Source: Dermacentor variabilis
Taxonomy: Eukaryota > Arthropoda > Arachnida > Ixodida > Ixodidae
Direction of reading: 5' to 3'
Assembly (NCBI RefSeq): GCF_050947875.1
Contig: NC_134570.1
Span: forward strand, 243,342,584-243,406,583
DNA: 64,000 bases
The notes beneath the pieces are model-generated. The model was not told where the DNA came from, made no database searches, and saw nothing but the letters and a program-made list of their open reading frames with translations. This document shows positions 56,723-64,000 of this stretch, in pieces; the stretch's first letter is position 1; each line of letters starts with the position of its first letter. The position numbers and the translations under genes are program-made.

Positions 56723-57510
56723 CCTATGAATGAGAAACGGAAGTGACGGGCAGATAGAACAAACGCTTCAAACAGCGGTCGAAACAATCGAAAAATATCT
56801 AGAGGGGACAGGGTTAACATGCTCGGCAGAGAAATCGAAGCTGTTGCTGTACAGGCCGACTCGCAGAGGTCGCAAACCAGGCAACTACAGGGAAGAGCTT
56901 ACCCATAGAGAGGAGATACAGTTAAAGACGGCCGATGGGAAGTCCATACCCAAGGTCGATAGTATCAGGGTATTGGGGCTTCTCATTGAAGCCAAGGGCA
57001 ACAACGGAGAAACCTTCAGAAGACTGGAGGGAACTGTAGCGCAAATCATGAGGCTAATCAGAAGGATAACAAATAAACATAGCGGGATGAAAGAGGAAAA
57101 CACGATCAGGTTAATACAGGTCTTCGTAATAAGTAGAATAGTATACGTAGCGCCGTACTTAAAATGGCAGGTAGCGGAAAAGATCAAACTAGAATGCCTC
57201 ATTCGGAAAATATACAAACTAGCCATAGGACTACCGATCAAGTTGCTGCAATTAGGCCTACACAACACGATAGACGAGCTCATTGAAGCGCAATGTACGG
57301 CACAATATGAACGCCTCTCTAAGACAAGAGCAGGCAGACAGATCCTAGAGAAATTAGACATAGGTCACCACACACAGCACGGTGTCAAGGTGGACATACC
57401 GAGAAAGACGAAGGAAAAATTGGTAATACCTCCCATACCAAAGAACATGCACACAGAACACAATAAAGACAGAAGAGAGAACAGAGCGACAGAAGAAATT
57501 AGGCAGCGAC
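56703..57510 (+). pseudogene. LINE-C reverse transcriptase, catalytic box to thumb
   Basis: The plus strand starts with CADDITL, then a TGA where a Trp (TGG) is expected, then MRNGSDGQIEQTLQTAVETI, EKYLEGTGLTCSAEKSKLLL, SIRVLGLLIEAKGNNGETF and VISRIVYVAPYLKWQVAEKI. It is open for 283 codons from 56730 to 57581. This continues the inverted palm in the same protein order. Apart from the start and a frameshift near 57505, this part is well preserved. Confidence 0.9.
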
Positions 57511-58398
57511 AAGGGCGCAGTGTTCGTAGACGCGGCTCGATACAGTCGCAGACGTGGGTTTACGGCAGCCGTAATCGATAGGGAGAAACGATGCAAGACG
57601 TGCGCGACGATACGCACCACAAGTAATGAGATAGCTGAAGAAGTAACCATAGCGCTCGCAGTAGCTCAGACTAACGCAACCGTGATAGTCAGCGACTCTC
57701 AGACGGCAATAAGAAACTTTGCCAACGGCCGAATCTCCCCGGAGGCACTACGCATTCTTCTTGCAGGAGGCCAAAATTACAAAAGAAAGACATACATCAC
57801 CTGGGCACCCGCTCACACCCTCGCGGAGAACGGCAACAACGAGGCGGCACACGACGCGGCTCGAGGGCTTAAGGACCGAGCCGCAGTCGCAAGTGACACC
57901 CCGACAACCTCCGGACGTGACGTTGCGGTGAATGAGTGGGAGGACAGAATGACAACATATAATGACATTACGAAACATTATAGGTTACAGAGGCGCATAT
58001 TCCCGCGGCCTCACGCAAAATTGACAAAAAAGCAGTCTGTCGCATGGCGGCAGTTACAAACTAGGACGTATCCGAATCTTGCGCTCTCGCACATCATATA
58101 TCCGGATGTATATTCTACGGACAAATGCAAAACACGTGAATCCAGAGCCACTCTGGAGCACATATTATGGGAATGCCGAGGGATAAACAACAATAATGAA
58201 AACGCGGCCTCTAGCAGCAGCCTTCGCACGCGCTGGGAAGCCGCGCTGCTCAGCCCCACCCTCGAGGATCAACTGCAGGCCGTCCAGCGGGCCGAGGATG
58301 CCTCCAGGACACAAGTGAACTCCTGGCTGTCACGTAGGCGGGGCCTTTGGCCCTCCCCACCAACTCGCAGGGCACACAATAAAGTTCTTTCCTCCTCA
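57490..58398 (+). pseudogene. LINE-C RNase H and C-terminus
   Basis: From about 57490 the frame gives SDKGAVFVDAARYSRRRGFT (first Asp), then TSNEIAEEVTIALAVAQTNA (Glu), TVIVSDSQTAIRNFANGRIS (second Asp) and NNEAAHDAARGLKDRA (last Asp), so the DEDD residues of RNase H are present. The C-terminus has KTRESRATLEHILWECRG, a Cys/His cluster, and ends near ALLSPTLEDQLQAVQRAED. RNase H after the reverse transcriptase is characteristic of the I clade and relatives. The frame 57520-58497 is open for 325 codons and reads past the element end into LINE-B. Confidence 0.92.
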
Positions 58399-58409
58399 TC
58401 CTTTTTCTG

Positions 58410-59345
58410 TTATCGACGGCGATGCTCTTCTGATGTTCCCCTAGGGGACTTTCATTACTATCTACTCTTATCTCCTGAGCGCCCGCGGGCCCCCTAAAAA
58501 AGCAACAGCGCGACCACCAAGTCGCCAGCCCACTGCTCGTGCCAGCCTGTAATTGAAGTGGATCCCGTCTCGTTTAAAACCACCACAACTCACTTCCCTG
58601 TTTACTTCGACAACCTCGAAGCATTTCTCTCGGCTCATTTTCCATATTGCCTCATTAACAGCCACTACGGCTTTTTGTACGTGACTGTACGCACAGGCAC
58701 CTCCGGCACCGTGCACACCACGATCTGCACCTGAGGGGATAGATCGCGCAAGTCGTCCACCCCCTTCGCCAAGCGCAGGGCTAGTCATGGCCCTTTCCTG
58801 TTTTGGCTTCATTTAGCCCACCTGCTACTATGACAAGTTTGCGCACGTGGGCATTTTCCGCGATCTTTTCTTTTGCTCGCTCCATGACAGAACCGAGTGT
58901 CCGCCCTGCAAATGTCCCTACCGCCACTCTTTTGTCGCCTTTTACCCTCTCCACGATTGCTTTTGAGCACCCAGCCAGGTTTGAGTCGCCAGCGACAATC
59001 ATCCTTTCACTCGCTCCTACCTCGCTCGGCTTCCCTTTGTCCTTTTCCGCGTGATTCAGACTCGAGAAGGGGCATTGTCCCCTGGGCTCCATCTTTTTCG
59101 GCGTGGCGGCCTCAATGTAGGTGCTGCTCTTTGCAGCTAACCCTTTATCACCCTGCATGCATTCCACGTATTTCGCTGACCCTCCCTGGCCTGTCGCGTC
59201 GGGGGTCTGCGTTCCATTGTAACGACGCGATGCAATGGAAGCGACCGCCACCTGGAGACATTGCAAGGAACCAGGCGCGCCGCTCCATGGCCTCTGAGAT
59301 GCTCAGGCGCCGGAGCGCGCAAATGGCGGACGCCGTGGCCGGTCT
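58410..59345 (-). pseudogene. LINE-B copy 2: ORF1 with SGNH-hydrolase signature
   Basis: The minus strand has KYVECMQGDKGLAAKSSTYI, then ERMIVAGDSNLAGCSKAIVE (GDS block with the nucleophile Ser), VRKLVIVAGGLNEAKTGKGH (the G-x-N block, Asp replaced by Glu), a stop, and then in another frame REKCFEVVEVNREVSCGGF and KRDGIHFNYRLARAVGWRLG (the D-x-x-H block intact). The upstream codons read SISEAMERRAWFLAMSPGGG. The catalytic Ser and His are both present, unlike copy 1, but a stop and a frameshift near 58790 separate them. SGNH enzymes hydrolyse esters; the substrate here is unknown. Confidence 0.82.
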
Positions 59346-59429
59346 ATGCATAGTAGAAACGCTGGAAAAGCGCTTTCTTTTTCACGTCAAATTACAATCC
59401 GACGCTATTATGTCTGTAGGATGTGTGTA

Positions 59430-60050
59430 AGTCGTACTTTACAATTTTTCCACGTATTTTAGCCTGAGAAAGTCAGTGGCTTCCTTGCGCCACGTGGTGG
59501 GTCTGGGTATGAGTGGTTCGAAAATCTTTTGCGTGAACGATGTCCGACGCCGGATTTTCTTCGACACAGGGGCCCTTAACGCTTTGGCGTTAAATCTGCA
59601 ATTTTTTACCAGGTCTGTCTCAGTGCTCTTGTGGCACTGACTTATCATACTGATAGCCACGTGTTATCCTGCAAAGCGCGCAAAATCGTGCGGTGCTCGA
59701 AACAAGGCAAACGCACAATCTCGCCGGCTCACGCTCGAAATCGTCATCGCAAGTGCACCGCACAGCCAAAACGGCCTCCCCTTTTCAAAAAGCAAACAAG
59801 AAAAAAAGACACCTCTAGTGGCGAGAGTGTCATAGTTGGCAGTGAAGCCCACCTGCAGAAAGCATGGGTTTGCGACAATTCAAATATTTCTATCTACTAT
59901 TTGTCAACCAATTTGAAAAATCCTTGCGATAGAACACTCCTTAGAGGGCTCGTAACATTCTGCAGCGCATAACCAAATTTTTGCTATGTGTCCTGGTGAG
60001 GGGCCCATCAAAAACGTTTTCGAAGAAGAATAGAGTTACCTTTTACGCCA
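59430..60050. repeat. Interspersed-repeat block with GGGGCCC-type ends
   Basis: The block 59835-60010 is the plus-oriented counterpart of the sequence at 31055-31235 (shared GCATGGGTTTGCGACA and ATTTTTGCTATGTGTCCTGG-like parts). A second piece near 59567 has GGGGCCCTTAACGC and a short inverted AACGC-TTTGGCGTT. Both look like parts of non-autonomous repeats. No coding sequence is recognised. Confidence 0.5.
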
Positions 60051-60384
60051 TTTTGAACGCAACACCTGGACTTTAAATCTCACAAAAATAAAGCCCTTCA
60101 AATTCGTCTTCACTTCCCTTGGCTACAGCCAAAGTCGCCTACACACACTGCATTTCCGGCATCCGGCTTCTTCATTTCACCATGTACTACCCAGGGACCC
60201 AAATTTTGGGAAGAGAGTTTAGGCACGGACAAGCAGATGGAGAAACAGGCATACCAAAAAATGTGCGTTGTTTTCATATGTACCGTGCATTACTGCAATG
60301 TTAGCAGCGCCATGATGCTTCTATTTTATTGTTGAGTTTTTGTTGTATTGCAAGGTTTCTTGTGACATTGTTTTTAACAAGATT

Positions 60385-60628
60385 GTGTGGTAGGCGTGAC
60401 GCGCTTTTTGGCCAATGCGATTGCGTCAGTGTACTCCCGTGGCTGCTCGAAGAGGTCGGTGCGCACCCCTCAGGACGTGCTGGGTCCCCGGAGGACATGG
60501 CTCGATGCATTGCTTTTCTGTCCTCGGAAGACGCGTCCTTCGTCACTGGAATCACGATGCCCGTCGACAATGCTGCTCACATCCAGCTTTTCGGAAGCAT
60601 GGGAAGTTCTGCATGGCTTCAGGGCTGA
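60385..60628 (+). pseudogene. Short-chain dehydrogenase/reductase (SDR) C-terminal fragment
   Basis: The frame at 60387 gives [11 protein letters not shown], resembling the helix after the catalytic Tyr-x3-Lys of SDR enzymes. After a shift the next frame gives [39 protein letters not shown]. GRxGxPEDMAxxIAFLxSxDAxFVTG is the classical C-terminal SDR motif, in which PVDGG is usual and PVDNA is seen here. The catalytic Tyr/Lys and the Rossmann nucleotide-binding start are missing, and the region expected between the two blocks is deleted. It may be a decayed exon or a processed copy of a host oxidoreductase. No upstream exon is recognised nearby. Confidence 0.75.
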
Positions 60629-60930
60629 ACAGGCACCATCAAATGGCATAAGTAGTAACAGAAAGGAAAAATGATAGCTTGCTGGTGTGGGCTGATCAAG
60701 TGTGTCAAGCTGTTTGCAACTTTTCCGCCCGTGTGAACCTCACGAAACGAGACAGAAGCTTGAGGTAATGACATGTAAGTACAACGTGAGCAGACGGAGA
60801 CCGACCAGTGAACGAGGCCTCCTAGATCTGCCTGCTGCGCGCACTTGGCATGTCACACAAGCTAGTCCCAAGAACGAGGCGAACAGTATTTCGTTAGAAT
60901 AGCAGCTTGGGCTTGTTGGTTTTCCATCCT

Positions 60931-61060
60931 GCTGCTAACAGCGTAAAATGTAGACAAGAGACGAGACAAGAAGACACCACAAGCGCTGACTTGAGACTTG
61001 AAAGTCAGCGCTTGTGGTGTCTTCTTGTCTGGTCTCTTGTCTACATTTTGCGCTGTGAAC
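60931..61060. repeat. Hairpin of about 125 bp (TGTAGACAAGAGACGAGACA arms)
   Basis: CCTGCTGCTAACAGCGTAAA pairs with its near complement ending TTTTGCGCTGTGAACAGCAGG-like sequence. The centre AGCGCTGACTTGAGACTTGA-AAGTCAGCGCT is the loop region. Arms are about 60 bases with few mismatches. The design (palindromic arms around AGCGC) is like 18488-18667 and 43296-43459 but the arm sequence is different. No duplication is seen because the palindrome extends to the flanks. Confidence 0.82.
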
Positions 61061-61814
61061 AGCAGGAGGCGAACAGATAGGCCTGATTTTTGTTAGTCGA
61101 TCATATGAAGCGAACAGGTAATGAGGTCAAGGAAGGCCATAGGGGAAATTATTTGTAGTTTCAATTGAAGTGTACAAATGATAAGCTAAAGGGAAATGAA
61201 AGTGGGCGAGAAAACAATATGCCACCGCTGGGATCCAAACCAATTGCAGTACCAGTGCTGTGCGCGTGCGCCACAGTACCAGTGCTACGGCGTCGCCTGT
61301 TTCCCCCGTCTATATTTTCGAGTATTTACATATGTGTAAGCGATAAAACCTGCAAGTGTTAGCGAACGCCACTCAAGGTCATGGCGGTGTATGTGGAACA
61401 TCCTTTCGACAAATGGCGTCATGTACCACGTGAACATTATGAGCCGGCAGCTGACCAATAAACCCTCGTGTGCGTCGTGTTAACTGGATGCCTTCATTGT
61501 CACAGACATTAAAAACGTGTCAACTAATGGCCAATAAATGCTGCCTGGAAGAAATAATACAAAGAACAATGGAATTGTAGAATCGTAGAATAGAATTAAT
61601 AAAATTGCAGAGAACAAGTAGACATCTGAAGTTAACTTCATATCGTTTATAAAGCTAACCTAGTCGGCCAAATAATATTGGTGTATGTGTTCGCAACCAA
61701 ACCAGACATGCGTGTCATCTGCAGCTATGGCACAGTGAAAACGAAGTAATTGAATTTTCATAGTTAGAATGGTGGTGGCAGCTGGTGCCACTATTTTAAG
61801 AGTGTCGATGCACT
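61061..61814. other. No recognisable gene
   Basis: Short open frames only, for example 61165-61362. No domain or repeat is recognised. Confidence 0.4.
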
Positions 61815-62400
61815 GAAACATCATCATCATCCTATATTTCTGTCGACTGCAGGACAAAGCCCCATAGAAACGATTTCCAATTACTTCTGTCTGCCGCTAG
61901 TTTATTCCAAGTTGCGCCTGCAAATTTCCTAATTTCATCACCCCGCCTAATTTTCTGCAGCCCTAGACTAGCCTTCCTTTCCAATGGCACCCATTCTGTA
62001 ACTCTATTGGTCCACCACTTATCTACCTTAAGCACTACATGACTTGATCCTGCTCCATTGTTTTGTCCTAATGTCAACTGTAGACAATCGACTATCAACG
62101 TTTGCTCCCTGATTCACACCGCCTGTCTGGTGACGTTACGCTTAACATTGCTCTCTCTATCGCTCTTTGCGCAGTCCTTGTTCTCGAGCTTCTTTGTTAA
62201 CCTCCAAGTTCCTGCTTCACATGTTAGCACCAGTAGAACGCAATGACTGTACACTTTTCATTTCACCGACAGTGGTAAGCTCCCAGTCAGTATTTGGCAA
62301 TGCCTGATCTATGCACTTCAGCCTACTTTCAATGTTCGATAAGTTTCCTTTCCATGGTCTGGGTCCCCTGTGACTAAGTAACCTAGAATAGGGAGTTCCC
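61815..62400 (-). pseudogene. RTE-type LINE C-terminus, diverged subfamily
   Basis: The plus strand starts with CATCATCATCATCC (61818-61832), the 3' tail. On the minus strand broken frames read WTNRVTEWVPLERKASLG, GDEIRKFAGATWNKLAADR, then a KEIRG-like part and WRLTKKLE in another frame, up to about 62400. These correspond to the RTE C-terminus (WxDRVTEWxPxxRKR, DEIRKFAGxTW) but differ from the copies at 14925, 42102 and 62911, so it is another subfamily. The copy is 5'-truncated and heavily mutated. Confidence 0.78.
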
Positions 62401-62404
62401 TGCG

Positions 62405-62910
62405 AACTTAGAGCTACTTCTGTACAAAACACTAATACCTCCTAAGCTGGAATACGCCTGTTCTGTCTGGGACCGCTGCTTAGATTACATAAACGATGGA
62501 ATAGAATATATACAAAATCGTAGCGCATGTTTCATTTTTACAAACTATTCTCGGACATCAAGCGTAACATCTATGTAGGCTACTTTAAACCCCCCTCTCC
62601 TCTCATCCCGTAGGAAGTTAGCCCGCTTATCACTGCTGCACAAAACTTATTACTATTATCCCGAATTGAAAAGTGAATTTTTGTCCGAACCTGCATACAC
62701 ATCACCTCGTACTGACCATCACCATAAATTGAGCGTTCCACATTGTCGCACGAACCTATTTTTCATTAATTTATTCCTAAAACTACCAATGAATGAATCA
62801 TCTGCCGGCCTCAATTGTTAACATAACCGATACATCTGATTTTAGAACTGCTATTGAAGAATACTCTTGTTAATCGGCACTTTTTATTTTTTATTTATTA
62901 TTATTATTAC
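62405..62910 (+). pseudogene. LINE-F C-terminus (CR1/L2-like) with an (ATT)n tail
   Basis: The plus strand reads LIPPKLEYACSVWDRCLDYI, NDGIEYIQNRSACFIFTNYS and SSVTSM. In a shifted frame it continues RKLARLSLLHKTYYYYPELK and HHHKLSVPHCRTN. LxYACxVWDP and IQNRxARFI are the C-terminal signatures of CR1/L2-group LINEs. The end of the frame runs into TTATTATTATTAC near 62895-62910, a tail. Its frames are broken twice. Confidence 0.83.
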
Positions 62911-63321
62911 TAGAATAAGAATGTGCTGGGGTGCATTTGGCAGGCATTCTCAGATCATGAACAGCAGGTTGCCATTATCCCTCAAGAGAAAAGTGTATAA
63001 CAGCTGTGTCTTACCAGAATTCACCTACGGGGCAGAAACCTGGAGGCTTACGAAAAGAGTTCTACTTAAATTGAGGGCGACGCAACGAGCTATGGAAAGA
63101 AGAATGATGGGTGTAACGTTAAGGGATAAGAAAAGAGCAGATTGCGTGAGGGAACAAACGCGAGTTAATGACATCTTAGTTGAAATCAAGAAAAAGAAAC
63201 GGGCATGGGCAGGACATGTAATGAGGCGGGAAGATAACCGATGGTCATTAAGAGTTACGGACTAGATACCAAGGGAAGGGAAGCGTAGCAGGGGGCGGCA
63301 GAAAGTTAGGTGGGCGGGAAT
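62911..63321 (+). pseudogene. RTE LINE C-terminal fragment, copy 3
   Basis: The plus strand reads RIRMCWGAFGRHSQIMNSRL, PLSLKRKVYNSCVLPEFTYG, AETWRLTKRVLLKLRATQRA, MMGVTLRDKKRADCVREQTR and AWAGHVMRREDNRWSLRVTD, then stops, and continues in frame with IPREGKRSRGRQKVRWA. It breaks at 63321, where LINE-E begins, before its 3' end. It starts inside the ORF (5'-truncated). It is very similar to 14925-16640 and 42102-42715. Confidence 0.93.
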
Positions 63322-64000
63322 CTGTGTTCCTGTCACCCCAGACAGAGTGATGGGCGTTGAAGTCCCGGCAGCTAATTCGGGGCGCTGGGCAACGGTCACA
63401 AAGCTGCTGGAGAAACAAGTCCATTGCTACCTTCTTTCGCAAGAGTTCGGGAGCCAAGCCATATCTTCACAGCCGCTACCTTAATACTATCGGTGCAAAG
63501 ATCGGTGACGTTCAAAGCCACATGAGGAATCTCTCTTCGTATGTAAAGGACGCAAACTTGCAGGTGTTATCGACAGTTTGGACCTGTGCGTGGCCAATGA
63601 CGGAAGTCCCATTTTCTTCCGGCCTCCAGCCTCAGCCACATCTATAGACCTAACCTTGCATTCACATGACGTCCGCGTGAAGTGGTCAACTGCACCTGAC
63701 CGCATGGGAAGTGATCGCTATCCAATTTTAGTGTTTACTGCCGACTTTCATATGCGCGGCTCTAAAATTAGCCATGTTGTTAATTGGGACAAATACAGGG
63801 AGCAACTTGCATGTGTTTCTGGTGATGTGATAGACAAAATGATTTCTGGTAAGATGGCTGCTACCACAGCGGTCAAGTTGCCTAATCATTTTCCGACTCC
63901 GGATTTAAAACTCAGGAAGCTTTGCGCAGCGCGCAGAAGGGCAGAGCCACAACTGATGCGGAAGAAGGACGACAGATCCTCGAAGACGACCTTCAATAGG
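63322..64000. mobile_element. LINE-E with inverted 5' end, running off the window
   Basis: The minus strand at about 63457-63322 encodes FLQQLCDRCPAPRISCRDF and NAHHSVWGDRNTDS, the first half of a LINE endonuclease. From 63549 the plus strand continues the same protein: GRKLAGVIDSLDLCVANDGS and onward. The two blocks meet exactly (NTDS, then RGRKLAG), with the 5' block inverted. This is the same twin-priming geometry as LINE-C. It interrupts the RTE copy at 62911-63321. The 3' end lies beyond the window. Confidence 0.85.
63549..64000 (+). pseudogene. LINE-E endonuclease end and linker
   Basis: In one plus-strand frame: GRKLAGVIDSLDLCVANDGS, PIFFRPPASATSIDLTLHSH, DVRVKWSTAPDRMGSDRYPI (SD-x-YPI, the end of the endonuclease with the catalytic Asp; His is changed to Arg) and MRGSKISHVVNWDKYREQLA, then LRKLCAARRRAEPQLM. 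The frame is open to the window edge. The GDFNAH block of the same domain is on the other strand near 63380. R1, I or Jockey group is likely but cannot be decided here. Confidence 0.85.

Larger units (their letters stand above)
54122..58398. mobile_element. LINE-C (I-like, with RNase H), 5' part inverted, inside LINE-B
   Basis: The 3' part (56703-58398, plus strand) runs from the catalytic box of the reverse transcriptase through RNase H to a 3' end at CACACAATAAAGTTCTTTCC. The 5' part is inverted: minus-strand codons start at about 56705 and proceed leftward to 54122, interrupted by LINE-D (54349-56069). The left limit ends at LNHTL, exactly before the YADD at 56703. The flanks TCCTTCTTCTG (54111-54121) and TCCTTTTTCTG (58399-58409) are an 11 bp target duplication with one mismatch. 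This geometry is that of twin priming. Confidence 0.9.
44345..59345 (-). mobile_element. LINE-B copy 2, one element split into three parts
   Basis: Three minus-strand segments join in order: 59345-58410 (ORF1), 54110-51103 (endonuclease and reverse transcriptase), and 44816-44345 (C-terminal Cys/His cluster, 3' end). The gaps are filled by LINE-C (54122-58398) and by a 6.28 kb element with terminal inverted repeats (44817-51099). The sum of the segments is about 4.4 kb, like LINE-B copy 1. The breakpoints fall where copy 1 is continuous, so both gaps are later insertions. Confidence 0.9.

Overview
This window is eukaryotic, intergenic and packed with transposable elements. It most likely comes from a hard tick (Ixodidae) or a close chelicerate. 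The evidence is a tRNA-derived SINE resembling the tick SINE Ruka, RTE-type LINEs with trinucleotide tails, CR1/L2-like and I-like LINEs, a LINE whose first ORF has an SGNH-esterase signature, Gypsy elements, a mariner, and Penelope-like endonuclease remnants. The species assignment is inference. I found no intact host gene, tRNA, rRNA, CRISPR array or bacterial-type operon. The only host-gene trace is a frameshifted short-chain dehydrogenase/reductase fragment near 60.4-60.6 kb.

Layout. 0.6-2.4 kb: two Penelope-like 3' fragments head to head form a 1.84 kb inverted repeat. 3.7-6.6 kb: two clusters of GGGTGT/ACACCC hairpins flank a LINE 3' end. 7.2-11.2 kb: a decayed plus-strand Gypsy element. 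11.2-12.7 kb: a LINE 3' end carrying a roughly 985 bp terminal-inverted-repeat element. 12.7-22.8 kb: a four-level nest, in which LINE-A contains mariner, mariner contains a SINE and a CR1-like LINE, and the CR1-like LINE contains an RTE and a short hairpin retrocopy. 22.7-23.7 kb: a tandem duplication with a microsatellite expansion in one copy. 23.8-29.3 kb: a fragment and then a near full-length copy of LINE-B, ending in an (ATCC)n tract. 29.9-30.9 kb: degenerate GAC/ATG simple sequence. 32.3-37.9 kb: a minus-strand Gypsy with both LTRs and a primer-binding site. 41.5-43.7 kb: two MITE-like elements and an RTE tail. 44.3-59.3 kb: a second LINE-B on the minus strand, split by a 6.28 kb element with terminal inverted repeats and by a 5'-inverted I-like LINE-C that itself contains LINE-D. 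61.8-64.0 kb: RTE and LINE ends, and another 5'-inverted LINE running off the window.

The coding pieces belong to selfish elements, nearly all broken by stops, frameshifts or insertions, so they do not form a pathway. What can be read is an order of insertion. Frames that stop at one junction and resume at the far junction rebuild the older elements, and several target-site duplications support this. The most informative points are the two nests, two independent 5' inversions that look like twin priming, and the 6.28 kb terminal-inverted-repeat insertion with no recognisable transposase. All coordinates come from reading by eye, and element ends are approximate by a few to tens of bases unless a duplication fixes them.
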